Shown here: positions 36,070 to 44,519 of the stretch, one piece after another | Position numbering within the stretch: position 1 is the stretch's first letter | Layout: every line of letters starts with the position of its first letter | From: Bacteroidota bacterium | GTDB lineage: Bacteria; Bacteroidota; Ignavibacteria; Ignavibacteriales; Ignavibacteriaceae | NCBI GenBank assembly: GCA_021815405.1 | Contig: JAKAGV010000009.1 | Span: forward strand, 176,684 to 240,683 | Length of the DNA stretch: 64,000 nt | Reading direction: 5' to 3' | Position numbers and translations under genes: made by a program | Notes under the pieces: generated by a model | Told to the model about the DNA's origin: nothing | What the model saw: the letters and a program-made list of their open reading frames with translations, nothing else | Databases searched by the model: none

Positions 36070-36391
36070 ACTTTTTTTCAATTGCCTTATATATTTTTTT
36101 TATCTTCTCTTTACTAACATTTAGAATGATGGGTTGTACAGTATCTCTAACCATTCCAAGGTCGTCCTGCGCAATTCCAACAATTCTTTCTTCTGAAGAA
36201 AGAGCCTGGTCCTGTACAAGTAAATTTATTTTCCAATTTTTTACATCGCTAAGCCGCTGCTGTGCCATGACCTTTTCCTTAGTCAGCTTTTCATATTCAA
36301 GTCTAACACCAACGTACAATAATATTATAAAAGTGTACGACACAAAAACAAACAATATAAAAAGTATTGTAGGCTTAGCGCTTTTCTTCAT
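36062..36391 (-). CDS. ftsL: FtsL-like cell division protein
   Basis: A 109-residue bitopic protein: basic N-terminus, one membrane helix (about residues 9-29, ILFILFVFVSYTFIILLYVG), then a coiled-coil-like region (EYEKLTKEKVMAQQRLSDVKNW) and a short C-terminal part containing DDLGMVRDTVQP, similar to the FtsL 'GM' segment. The position between rsmH and ftsI, with overlaps of 17 bp and 8 bp, is the classic one. Sequence similarity among FtsL proteins is weak, so the call rests on topology and location. Confidence 0.85.
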   Translation of the reverse strand: MKKSAKPTILFILFVFVSYTFIILLYVGVRLEYEKLTKEKVMAQQRLSDVKNWKINLLVQDQALSSEERIVGIAQDDLGMVRDTVQPIILNVSKEKIKKIYKAIEKKYE

Positions 36392-37313
36392 ACACTCTCT
36401 CAGCCGCTCTTAGCTTTGCACTGCGCGCTCTAAAGTTTATTTTAATTTCGGATGGCAGTGGCGTAACAGGTTTTCGTGTTAAAATTCTCAATCGTTTTTC
36501 CTTATTGCATTTACAAACCGGATAATCCTTAGGACAAATGCAATTTAAAGTTTCATATTTAAATAATTCTTTTACAATTCTATCTTCAAGGGAATGATAA
36601 GAAAGAATGACAATTCTTCCACCTAATTGAAGAAGGTCTACCGATTTTTCCAAAAATAATTTCAGAACCTCAAGCTCGTCATTGATGTAAATTCTTAATG
36701 CTTGGAAAACCCTTGATAAAGTTTTTATCCGATAATTCGGTGCAGTTATCTCATCAATTATTTTTACAAGGTCCGTAGTTGATTCAATCTTTTTTATATT
36801 TCTTCCTTCACAAATTTTCCTTGCAATCTTCCGAGAGTTTTTTTCTTCCCCATATCTGTATATGATATCTGCTATTTCCTCTTCAGGAAAAGTGTTCAGA
36901 ATATCGGCAGCATTTATTGCTTTTGATTTATCCATCCGTAAATCCAGCTTAGCATCTTCACGGTAAGTGAATCCTGAAGCCGGATTATCGAGCTGAAACG
37001 ACGATACGCCGAGGTCTGCAAATACACCTGAAAAATTCTTTACGGATTCAATCTTAGCGATAATATCTATTTGTGAAAAATTGTAGTTGTACAATTTTAT
37101 TCTCTTATCATCATGAAATTTCTCACGAGAAAATTTAAACGCGTCTAAATCGACATCTGTCGATATCAACTTTGCATCATCATTTAGAGAATTTAAAATC
37201 CCTTCGGAATGTCCACCAAAGCCAAGTGTCGCATCAAAATATATTCCTGACTTATTGGTGACCAAATAATCCAAAGTTTGTTCTAACATTACCGGCATAT
37301 GATGAGTTTCCAT
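36375..37313 (-). CDS. rsmH: 16S rRNA (cytosine(1402)-N(4))-methyltransferase
   Basis: A ~312-residue SAM-dependent methyltransferase. N-terminal HHMPVMLEQTLDYLV, the SAM loop FDATLGFGGHSEGIL, GVFADLGVSSFQLDNPASGFTYREDAKLDLRMD landmarks (DLGVSS, GFSFR-like), ILSYHSLEDRIVKELFK and the zinc-like CICPKDYPVCKCNK segment are all present. Start ATG 37313 follows the mraZ TAG by two bases; an in-frame GTG at 37316 overlaps it and is less likely. Confidence 0.96.
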   Translation of the reverse strand: METHHMPVMLEQTLDYLVTNKSGIYFDATLGFGGHSEGILNSLNDDAKLISTDVDLDAFKFSREKFHDDKRIKLYNYNFSQIDIIAKIESVKNFSGVFADLGVSSFQLDNPASGFTYREDAKLDLRMDKSKAINAADILNTFPEEEIADIIYRYGEEKNSRKIARKICEGRNIKKIESTTDLVKIIDEITAPNYRIKTLSRVFQALRIYINDELEVLKLFLEKSVDLLQLGGRIVILSYHSLEDRIVKELFKYETLNCICPKDYPVCKCNKEKRLRILTRKPVTPLPSEIKINFRARSAKLRAAERVYEEKR

Positions 37314-37315
37314 CA

Positions 37316-37750
37316 CTAAGCCATTACTTCTGCTGCTATTTGTTCGTAAGTTTCCGGTGTCTGCTTCAAATACTCAGCATAAACATCCGGATTCCATAAT
37401 TCAATTTTTTTTAACGCGCCAAGTATTAAAACTTCTTTTTCAATTTTAGCATACTGCAAAAGATTTTGCGGAATTAAAATTCTTGATTGACTGTCAAGCG
37501 TATCTTCAGTTGCAAATTGAAGAATCAATCTGATAAATTTTGCTTCGTTAGGCTTGAAGGGATTTAGGCTTTCAAGTTTTGATTCAAACTTTTGCCATTG
37601 GTCATGTGGATATACATCAATACATGTAGCAGTTCCCTGGGTCATAACGAAAGTATCATTAGCCTCAGGCGAAACCTGTTTACGCAATTTAGCAGGGATA
37701 CTCACCCTGCCTTTTGAATCTATTGAATATGTAAATTGTCCTTTAAACAA
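37316..37750 (-). CDS. mraZ: Transcriptional regulator MraZ
   Basis: A 144-residue protein with two SpoVT-AbrB folds: FTYSIDSKGRVSIPAKLRKQ (residues 6-25) and EDTLDSQSRILIPQNLLQYA (about 79-98), each with the DxxGR/DxxSR motif. MraZ represses or tunes its own operon by binding direct repeats at its promoter. The start appears to be TTG 37750, since a TGA codon in frame immediately precedes it and the protein begins (M)FKGQFTYSID as usual for the family. First gene of the dcw cluster. Confidence 0.95.
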   Translation of the reverse strand: MFKGQFTYSIDSKGRVSIPAKLRKQVSPEANDTFVMTQGTATCIDVYPHDQWQKFESKLESLNPFKPNEAKFIRLILQFATEDTLDSQSRILIPQNLLQYAKIEKEVLILGALKKIELWNPDVYAEYLKQTPETYEQIAAEVMA

Positions 37751-37774
37751 TCATCATCCAAGTTTGGTTAATTT

Positions 37775-37830
37775 CACCACAATTCCCCACAACGCCCCAA
37801 AAATAAGGTAAAAATTCCTATAATGTCAAG
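37775..37830 (-). promoter_or_regulatory. dcw promoter with three MraZ boxes
   Basis: On the minus strand TTGACA is followed after 17 bp by TTATTT, overlapping a TATTTTTG stretch. Immediately downstream are three direct repeats, TGGGG, TGGGG and TGGTG, at 37795-37799, 37785-37789 and 37775-37779: exactly 10 bp apart, matching the TGGGN-N5 repeats known as MraZ operators. They lie 25-50 bp upstream of the mraZ start, as expected for autoregulation of the whole cluster. Confidence 0.8.
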
Positions 37831-38283
37831 TAAAATCTTTCATTTTTGGAAGGATTTACAACTCAAAGCTCTTAATTACGTGCCTATATCATTCCCCATC
37901 TTTTTTTATATATTATTTTTAAGGATAGGAGTTAAAGTGAAGTATTAAAGAAAAATTTTTTTCTTGAAATTCCTTTTTAGATTCATGTTTCATTCCTAAA
38001 AAATCATTTTAATTTATTCTTGATAAAACGAATTTCATTTTTCGAATAATTGTAGATTAAAATTTGTTCCTATATAAGTAAAAAGCAAAGCACTCATTTT
38101 TAGAATTATTAGTAAAGTTTGAGGCATCATTGTGTCCATGATTGGAAATTTGCTTCATGGTTATTTGGAATAGGTAGTTGTATTCAATCTTTATATAGAT
38201 ATAGAAAAACACTACTGACCAGAAAATAATAAATCGGTAGCCACTAAGAGTCAGCTTCCGGATGTCATAATTATGTTATAAGC
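37831..38283. other. AT-rich intergenic region with no gene found
   Basis: Together with the following inverted repeat this forms a ~0.9-kb gap between the dcw promoter and the phosphate transporter terminator. All frames are broken by stops at short intervals, no tRNA or rRNA is visible, and no T-tailed hairpin stands out. It is unusually large for this compact chromosome and may be residue of a lost gene or element. Confidence 0.5.
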
Positions 38284-38441
38284 AAAACACATACAAGGGA
38301 ACGATACAAACCATATATGAGTCGCTACTTAATCGCTTCAAATCTTCAATTAAAGCGACCTTGAAGCGACTCATATGGGATGTGGGTGGGTGTTCTAAAA
38401 GAATAATGCTAGTTAACCGATCACATCCTGTATGTGCTTTT
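38284..38441. repeat. 158-bp nested inverted repeat in an intergenic gap
   Basis: Three nested symmetric pairs: outer AAAACACATACA-AGG (38284-38299) with CC-TGTATGTG-C-TTTT (38427-38441, one bulge each side); middle, perfect 12 bp, ATATGAGTCGCT (38315-38326) with AGCGACTCATAT (38365-38376); inner TCGCTT (38333-38338) with AAGCGA (38353-38358). No coding frame lies within. It could be a short non-autonomous element (MITE-like) or a structured RNA; no promoter or T-tract decides between them. Confidence 0.5.
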
Positions 38442-38640
38442 AAAATTCTACAAATTTGATCTTGGGGGTGAAGCCTTGAAAGAATTTATTAGAAAAAGAA
38501 ATCAGATAAACTAACACCAAGCCTATTGCCAATATAACTTGAGGAGGTCTGCTTTTGATAATGCGAGATATTGCTTGAATGTTTTCCCTTTTCTAAACTT
38601 TTTTACATAAATTGAATTTTAGTCGGTTGATAGTGATAGA

Positions 38641-38707
38641 AAAAAAACTTAGATGAAAAATCTAAAAAGAATCTTTTTGTTAGATAGGTAAACTAAGTTT
38701 TTTTTTT
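38641..38707 (-). terminator. Terminator after the phosphate transporter gene
   Basis: A long hairpin with outer arms AAAAAAACTTAG (38641-38652) and CTAAGTTTTTTT (38693-38704) and an inner TCTAA/TTAGA-containing stem lies about 10 bp after the PiT stop codon. A/T runs on both sides give a T-tract in either direction. Confidence 0.7.
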
Positions 38708-38716
38708 ACCGGAAGC

Positions 38717-39700
38717 TTATAATAATTTTATAAATTCATAGAATATTGCTGAAATCACTGCTGCTACAGGTATTGTAAATATCCATGCCCAAACAATTTT
38801 GCCTGCAACATTCCATCTTACGGCACTTAATCTTTTTAGTGAGCCTACTCCAGCAATTGATCCTGTAATTGTATGAGTGGTACTAACAGGAATTCCCATT
38901 GCAGTTGACATAAAAAGTGTAATAGCTGCACCGGATTCGGCGCAAAATCCATCGACTGGCTTTAACTTAGCAACGCGCTGACCCATGGTTTTAACTATTC
39001 GCCATCCTCCGGCAAGGGTACCCAATGCCATTGCAGTATTACAAGCAATTACTACCCAAAATGGAACAAAAAATTTATCTATAAGGTGAGAACTAAATAA
39101 CAGACCGGCAATTATTCCCATTGTTTTTTGTGCATCATTTCCGCCGTGTCCGAGGCTGTATAATGATGCTGATAAAAGCTGTCCTTTTCTAAAAACGTGA
39201 TCTACTTGTTTTGGAGATTTCCGTCTAAATAATCTGAAAATTCCTGTTCCGAATACTAATCCGAAAAATAATCCTAGTATAGGGGAGGCAAAAATAAATA
39301 ATACTGTTTTCCAAATTCCCGAAAAGACTAAAGATGAAGGTCCCGCCTTAACAAGTGCAGCACCAATTAAACCGCCTATTAAAGCATGCGAAGAACTTGT
39401 TGGAAGTCCAAGATACCATGTAATAATATTCCAGATACACGCACCCATTAAGGCAGCAAATACAACATTAGATTCAATAATCTGAAGGTCAACAATACCT
39501 TTCCCAATTGTCTCGGCAACATGAACACCGAAAAAAAGGAATGCGACAAAATTAAAAAAAGCAGCCCATATAACTGCCCATTTGGGTGAAAGAACTTTTG
39601 TCGAAACAACAGTAGCTACAGAGTTAGCAGAATCGTGAAAGCCGTTCAGGAAATCGAACGTCAATGCTAGCAGGATAAGAAGAATAATAGCAATTGTCAC
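38717..39700 (-). CDS. Inorganic phosphate transporter, PiT family
   Basis: A 327-residue, ~9-helix membrane protein. Both inverted PiT signature repeats are present: N-terminal FDFLNGFHDSANSVATVVSTK and central SLGHGGNDAQKTMGIIAGLL, with GLPTSSSHALIGGLIGAAL and GIPVSTTHTITGSIAGVG as the second paired motif. Takes up (metal-)phosphate with H+ or Na+. Start is GTG 39700, two bases after the DUF47 stop, so the two are translationally linked. Shorter than E. coli PitA, as is common for this bacterial subgroup. Confidence 0.93.
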   Translation of the reverse strand: MTIAIILLILLALTFDFLNGFHDSANSVATVVSTKVLSPKWAVIWAAFFNFVAFLFFGVHVAETIGKGIVDLQIIESNVVFAALMGACIWNIITWYLGLPTSSSHALIGGLIGAALVKAGPSSLVFSGIWKTVLFIFASPILGLFFGLVFGTGIFRLFRRKSPKQVDHVFRKGQLLSASLYSLGHGGNDAQKTMGIIAGLLFSSHLIDKFFVPFWVVIACNTAMALGTLAGGWRIVKTMGQRVAKLKPVDGFCAESGAAITLFMSTAMGIPVSTTHTITGSIAGVGSLKRLSAVRWNVAGKIVWAWIFTIPVAAVISAIFYEFIKLL

Positions 39701-39702
39701 GT

Positions 39703-40329
39703 TTATGCCTGCTTAACAATTATGGTCTCAATTATTTTACTAACGTCATCGCATTGGTCTAATATTCTTTCTGATGTCTGAAAAATATCTTTCCATTTCA
39801 TAATGTAGATCGCCTCATAGTTTCCGCTGAACAGTTCGGCAATTGCTTCGTTTCTTAGCTGATCGCCAAGTCCTTCCAGACGGTCTACTTTATCGGAGTG
39901 CTCGCGTACCGATTTGCTGCTCTTATTATTGCGCAAACCTTTCACCGCCATAGATATTGAATAAATTGAGTCGTCAATCAATTTAAGAACTTCGATAAAT
40001 TTTTTATTAATCTTATCCACATTATACATCTTCATCATATTGGAAAGTTTTAATATCAGATCTATTATGCTGTCCAATTCATGTGCAAGTGAATGTATAT
40101 CTTCACGGTCTAAAGGTGTAATGAAAGTTTTATTGAGTTTATCAAAAATTTCGTAGGTTATTTTATCAGCAGCAAGTTCATAGTCTTTAATTTTTTGAAC
40201 GTCACTCTCAGTAAAGCTGACTCTATTAACAATATCCAGGAAAGTTTTTGAGGCAGCAATACACTGGCTGGTTAGATTGTCGAACATATCGAAGAATTCA
40301 AATTCTTTTGGAAGCAGACTGAATCCCAT
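39703..40329 (-). CDS. DUF47 (PhoU-like) phosphate transport regulator
   Basis: A 208-residue all-helical protein of the DUF47/TIGR00153 family: FFDMFDNLTSQCIAASKTFLD, DKITYEIFDKLNKTFITPLDREDIHSLAHELDSIIDL (the TPLDREDI-ELDDIID hallmark), and ERILDQCDDVSKIIETIIVK. Members pair with PiT transporters and are thought to modulate phosphate uptake. AAGGAAAATAC precedes ATG 40329. It is cotranscribed with the transporter. Confidence 0.92.
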   Translation of the reverse strand: MGFSLLPKEFEFFDMFDNLTSQCIAASKTFLDIVNRVSFTESDVQKIKDYELAADKITYEIFDKLNKTFITPLDREDIHSLAHELDSIIDLILKLSNMMKMYNVDKINKKFIEVLKLIDDSIYSISMAVKGLRNNKSSKSVREHSDKVDRLEGLGDQLRNEAIAELFSGNYEAIYIMKWKDIFQTSERILDQCDDVSKIIETIIVKQA

Positions 40330-40400
40330 GTATTTTCCTTTTTATTTCAATTTTGGTGCTTAAAAATACATGGAAAATTTTATCCCTCAAAATGTGTAAT

Positions 40401-40895
40401 TTACTTGTAATTCTTGTTTACTGCCAGAAGCCTTAAGTACTCTAGTATAGCTCTTGCCTGGCGGCTGTTCAAATGATCCGGTGGCATTTTATTTTTAAAA
40501 ATTTTAATTGATCTCTTCACATTAGCATCATTTTCCTGCATCTCTTTAGTATTCAAAAGATAGTTCATTATGAATTCAGGAGTTCGGGCTAAAGTAATGT
40601 TTCTAAGATTAGGCGCCGTCATTGAATCTTTTGAGTTATGACAGCTTCCGCATTTATGAATAGTATATATTCGCCTTCCATACTCTGCCTGCAAAAAATC
40701 AATTACGCCTAGATTTAAAGTTTTTACAGGTCCAATGCCGGTATCTATAACATGAGGTATGTATTGGTTTTGTTCTCTTTGAACTGAATGCGTACTATCT
40801 CTAAAATTATTTGGATTGGACTCGATAATATTTTTATGATTTAAGAAAAAGACTGAAGGTAAAACAGCAGCACAAAAGATTAAAATCATTTTCAT
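40401..40895 (-). CDS. Secreted monohaem cytochrome c
   Basis: About 164 residues: an N-terminal hydrophobic signal/anchor (MKMILIFCAAVLPSVFFLN), a ~55-residue polar spacer, and a class I cytochrome c domain with the haem motif CGSCHNSK (about residues 81-88) and the distal Met in NKMPPDHLN (about 134), followed by ARAILEYLRLL. Periplasmic electron carrier; partners are not adjacent. ATG 40895 is chosen over an in-frame TTG at 40901. No second CxxCH is present. Confidence 0.85.
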   Translation of the reverse strand: MKMILIFCAAVLPSVFFLNHKNIIESNPNNFRDSTHSVQREQNQYIPHVIDTGIGPVKTLNLGVIDFLQAEYGRRIYTIHKCGSCHNSKDSMTAPNLRNITLARTPEFIMNYLLNTKEMQENDANVKRSIKIFKNKMPPDHLNSRQARAILEYLRLLAVNKNYK

Positions 40896-41117
40896 TGGCA
40901 ATAATTTTTCATATTTATATTCATAGATTAAGTTACCAAAAGGAAATTTAATTCAATAAATATCGCAAAGCTAAATGTTTTTTATCACAATCAGTTTTAT
41001 AATTTAAGAGACAAAAAAATTTTATGAGCAAATAGTTTATTTTTTGAATATGTTGGTTTTAAGTTTACGAGGAATTACAATACATAAATTTACTATATTA
41101 AAAAGGAATGAGAGCCT

Positions 41118-44084
41118 ATGAGAAAAATTGATTTACCATTGATCGCACTTATTATTGCTGCTTTGTTACTTTCATTCAGTCAATTTAAAAATGGGAAACT
41201 TAGTACCTCGAATGTAATTAAAAGAAATTCGAAACCACTAGCAGAAGCAGCCGGAACCGGCGATAAACCTGATGCCGCTCTGGAATATTATAGAGATATG
41301 CTTTCAATTAAAGGGAAAAACATTTCTTTAACCCAAGCTATCAGAAATGCCATTAACTTTAGCAAGAGAAATATTAAGCTCTACAAGCCTGCAAACATTA
41401 AAAGCGCACCTGCATGGTCTTCCATAGGACCGGATAATATCGGCGGAAGAATTAGAGCGATTGTTGTTAATAAAAATAATTCTAATCAAATTTTATTAGG
41501 CGCTGTAGACGGCGGCATCTGGAAAACAACAAACGGCGGAGCTTCCTGGCAGCCAATGACTGATTCATATGGCCCTATATCTATAAGTTGTTTTGTCTAT
41601 GACAACAACCAAACAGTTTACGCAGGAACCGGCGAAGGCTGGGGAAATACTGATGCAATTGTAGGAGGTGGAATTTTTAAATCAACTGACTTCGGTTCCT
41701 CCTGGACATTATTGCCAAGCACCTATTCTGCAACTAACTCTTCTACCGATCCATTATACTGGGAATTTAAAAATGTTCTTGCTATGGATATTGACCCAAG
41801 CGGAAATATTTATGCAGCTACCAAAGCCATAAATTATACCGGTGGCGTTGGTCAATACTATCTGTTTGGCGGGATATATAAATCCACAGATAACGGTTCT
41901 ACGTGGACAAAAATTAGCCCTTCTTCAACAAGTACAAATTATTATAATCCAACCGGAGTGATAGCTTTTTCGTCTTCAACAATTATTTTTGCTGCAGGAT
42001 CAGGCAGTCCTAATGGAGGAATTTATAGAACAACCGATGGAGGAACTACCTGGAATGAAGTAACATCAGGATTGCCTTCAAGCGGTTATAATACAATTGT
42101 AATTCAAAAGGATAACTCAGGTAATGCATACGCAGTTTATCAATCAACTGATAATTCAACTTCCGGCGACGGAGGATTAAAAGGAATATATAAATCCACA
42201 GACAGCGGCGCTTCATGGACTCAACTTACCAGCCCTCCCAAAATAACTTCAACCGGAAATTTATCTTATCTCGGAACTCAAGGCTGGTACGGAAGTGCTA
42301 TTGGAGTAGATCCATTCAACAATAAAAATATTTATGTCGGCGGTATCGATATGATGAAATCATCTAACGGAGGCAGTACATGGAAACAAATATCTTATTG
42401 GAATACATACTACGGCACTCCTTATGTACATGCAGATCATCATGTCATCGCTTTCGATCCAAACAACTCCGGAGTATTATATTCCGGTAATGACGGCGGC
42501 ATTTATAAAAGTTCTGATTCCGGTACTTCATGGACTGCTTTAAATAACAATCTTGGGATAACACAATTTTATAGTGGCGGTGTTTATAAAACCGGAACGA
42601 CATACTCCGGCGGAACTCAAGATAACGGACAGCTAAAATTTTCTTCCGGAACAACGTGGAATGAAGTAGAAAGCGGCGACGGCGGTTATACTGCCCAGAG
42701 TCAAATTGACAGCCTTACCTTCTACGAGGAATATACTTATCTGCAGATGAGCAAAACAACAAACGGAGGGAATAATTGGAGTCCATGCACAACAGGATTA
42801 ACGGATGCCGGAAATTCTAACGATACAGTAAATCTTTTTATAGCACCGTTTGCAATGGATCCCGAAAACTCCAACGTTCTTGTTGCAGGCAGCAATAAAG
42901 TATGGATAACAAATAATGCTGCAAAATCATGGGTACAGTCGAGCAGTACACTTTCCCCGGGAAGTGTAGTAAGCGCAGTAACAGTGGTTAACAGCAGCGC
43001 AAACTATTTGGGTTTTGCAGGCACAACAGACGGAAAAGTTTTTAAATGCACAAGCTTAGGTACGAATGGCTTATCAACCTGGACTGAGATTACTCCTCCA
43101 AATCAAAACGGAGCCTGGGTAAGAAGAATTGTTGTGGACCTAAATAATAAAAATCATATTTACGTTTGTTACTCCGGTTTCAACGGAACAGCAAGCGCTA
43201 CAGTACAAGGCGAACATATCTGGTATTCAACAGATCAAGGCACAACATGGACAGATGTAAGTATTTCTCTTCCCGATGTTCCTGTACATTCTTTAATAAT
43301 AGATCCTACAAATAATCAAACTCTTTATGTGGGAACAGAAACAGGTTTGTATAATTCCACGGATAACGGCACTACTTGGAATCAATATAGTACCGGTATG
43401 CCTTCTTATGTGGCAGTAGATGAGTTAGTTCTCCAGACAGGAACTAATACACTATTTGCTTTTACACATGGAAGAAGCGTTTGGGTAAACAATACTCCTC
43501 TTCCTGTTGAGCTAGAAAATTTTACAGCACGCTGTGTAAACAATGCTGTTGAACTTAACTGGAATACTGCTACAGAGACAAACAATTATGGGTTCGAAAT
43601 TGAACGGGCTTCTTCCATTGGCGGAACCACGACCTTTCAAGACTGGACTAAAATTGGATTTGTTTCTGGCGCCGGTAACAGTGCGCAGCCGCATCAATAT
43701 AATTATATTGATAAAAACATAAGCAATCAAAATTATTCTTATAGATTAAAGCAAATGGATTTAAACGGACAATTTCATTATAGTCCTGTAATCAATGTTG
43801 ATGCTTCGTCTGTAATTACAAAATTCAGTTTAAATCAGAATTATCCTAATCCGTTTAATCCATCAACTAAGATCAGTTATTCGATTCCGGTTAACAACCA
43901 GAAAGTAGTACTTAAGGTCTATGATGCAACCGGAAGAGAAGTTGCTACACTTGTAAATAAAATTGAACAATCCGGAAATTATGAAGTTCAGTTTAATGGG
44001 AACAATTTTGCAAGCGGAGTTTATTTCTACCGGCTTAGTGCTGGCAAATTTACAATGACTAAAAAGATGTTGATGATTAAGTAG
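41118..44084 (+). CDS. T9SS type A sorting-domain protein with sortilin/BNR-like propeller repeats
   Basis: A 988-residue secreted protein. N-terminal membrane-spanning signal (IDLPLIALIIAALLLSF), a ~70-residue propeptide-like region, then a large beta-propeller with repeated KSTDNGSTWT / GIYKSSDSGTSWT Asp-box units and the opening SIGPDNIGGRIRAIVVNKN typical of glycoside-hydrolase-like or xyloglucanase-type two-propeller folds. About residues 795-900 form an Ig-like ELNWNTATETNNYGFEIER domain common before T9SS tails, and the end is the sorting domain (SLNQNYPNPFNPSTKISYSI, VYDATGREVATLV, SGVYFYRL). AAAGGAATGAG precedes ATG 41118. Enzymatic activity is not evident from motifs. Confidence 0.85.
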   Translation: MRKIDLPLIALIIAALLLSFSQFKNGKLSTSNVIKRNSKPLAEAAGTGDKPDAALEYYRDMLSIKGKNISLTQAIRNAINFSKRNIKLYKPANIKSAPAWSSIGPDNIGGRIRAIVVNKNNSNQILLGAVDGGIWKTTNGGASWQPMTDSYGPISISCFVYDNNQTVYAGTGEGWGNTDAIVGGGIFKSTDFGSSWTLLPSTYSATNSSTDPLYWEFKNVLAMDIDPSGNIYAATKAINYTGGVGQYYLFGGIYKSTDNGSTWTKISPSSTSTNYYNPTGVIAFSSSTIIFAAGSGSPNGGIYRTTDGGTTWNEVTSGLPSSGYNTIVIQKDNSGNAYAVYQSTDNSTSGDGGLKGIYKSTDSGASWTQLTSPPKITSTGNLSYLGTQGWYGSAIGVDPFNNKNIYVGGIDMMKSSNGGSTWKQISYWNTYYGTPYVHADHHVIAFDPNNSGVLYSGNDGGIYKSSDSGTSWTALNNNLGITQFYSGGVYKTGTTYSGGTQDNGQLKFSSGTTWNEVESGDGGYTAQSQIDSLTFYEEYTYLQMSKTTNGGNNWSPCTTGLTDAGNSNDTVNLFIAPFAMDPENSNVLVAGSNKVWITNNAAKSWVQSSSTLSPGSVVSAVTVVNSSANYLGFAGTTDGKVFKCTSLGTNGLSTWTEITPPNQNGAWVRRIVVDLNNKNHIYVCYSGFNGTASATVQGEHIWYSTDQGTTWTDVSISLPDVPVHSLIIDPTNNQTLYVGTETGLYNSTDNGTTWNQYSTGMPSYVAVDELVLQTGTNTLFAFTHGRSVWVNNTPLPVELENFTARCVNNAVELNWNTATETNNYGFEIERASSIGGTTTFQDWTKIGFVSGAGNSAQPHQYNYIDKNISNQNYSYRLKQMDLNGQFHYSPVINVDASSVITKFSLNQNYPNPFNPSTKISYSIPVNNQKVVLKVYDATGREVATLVNKIEQSGNYEVQFNGNNFASGVYFYRLSAGKFTMTKKMLMIK

Positions 44085-44122
44085 AGACACAGATTTCACT
44101 GATTAACACGGATAAATATCCG
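44085..44122. repeat. Dispersed repeat plus short hairpin after a T9SS gene
   Basis: Directly after the stop codon comes AGACACAGATTTCACTGATT followed by AACACGGAT, a sequence type that recurs between genes in many Bacteroidota genomes, and then a CGGAT-AAAT-ATCCG hairpin (44109-44122). Recognition is from memory of the repeat type, not a search. Confidence 0.45.
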
Positions 44123-44206
44123 TAACCAATTGTCGCTATTGTAAAGAGATTCTTCCCTTTGCAGCTAAAGCCAATTTGTTAATTGTTAAAAAATATAGAT
44201 TACTTT

Positions 44207-44241
44207 GTGACTTGGCGGCTGTTTATTTGCCGCTAAGTTAC
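44207..44241. repeat. Dispersed hairpin repeat
   Basis: A 13-bp stem with two G-T pairs, GTGACTTGGCGGC (44207-44219) with GCCGCTAAGTTAC (44229-44241), and a 9-nt AT loop, followed by GAAGACATT. It matches the widespread 'tgacttggcggc...gccgctaagt-acgaagac' intergenic repeat type. There is no T-tract, so it is not a standard terminator. Nothing else is seen between here and the higB remnant. Confidence 0.5.
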
Positions 44242-44426
44242 GAAGACATTAATTATAAACATCAATAAATTATTAATGTTGCTTGACAGTTATAATGTCA
44301 GACGTTCTGGGCTTTCATTGTCTGCACCATGACTAGGGAAGGTTCTAATTATAATTGGTACTTCTGTCGCGAAATGGTTCGTGACAGCACGAGAAAAAAT
44401 GTTCTTAGAAAAAGACATGGAGGTAG

Positions 44427-44519
44427 ATAAATATCTAATGGAGAATAATCTTTAGATGAAACGGGAGGCAAGCTGACGAAGTATGAATTATTGACTATCA
44501 TTATCTGGAAGAGATATGA
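44427..44519 (+). pseudogene. higB toxin remnant
   Basis: In one frame the sequence reads IN-I-stop-WRIIFR-stop-NGRQADEV-stop-IIDYHYLEEI-stop. This closely follows the HigB/RelE-superfamily C-terminus (pattern IN.QWRICFRW.G.A.EVEIVDYH), with internal stops at 44436, 44457 and 44484 replacing expected Gln, Trp and Glu codons. The N-terminal two thirds of the toxin is not recognisable. It ends overlapping the antitoxin start, the usual higB-higA order. Confidence 0.6.

Noticed and set aside
38221..38300. Integron attC-like site in the large intergenic gap
   Set aside because: The region has a GTTATAAGC stretch and a symmetric arm, but the core sites do not fit the RYYYAAC/GTTRRRY pair and no cassette or integrase is present.
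38440..38592. Minus-strand open frame of 50 codons with one hydrophobic segment (AIGLVLVYLISF) between the inverted repeat and the phosphate transporter
   Set aside because: It has no ATG, no ribosome-binding site and an upstream stop; only internal TTG/GTG codons could start it. Too weak to call.
44283..44426. N-terminal part of the higB toxin upstream of the recognisable remnant
   Set aside because: No frame gives a convincing match to the HigB N-terminus; only the C-terminal codons could be supported.
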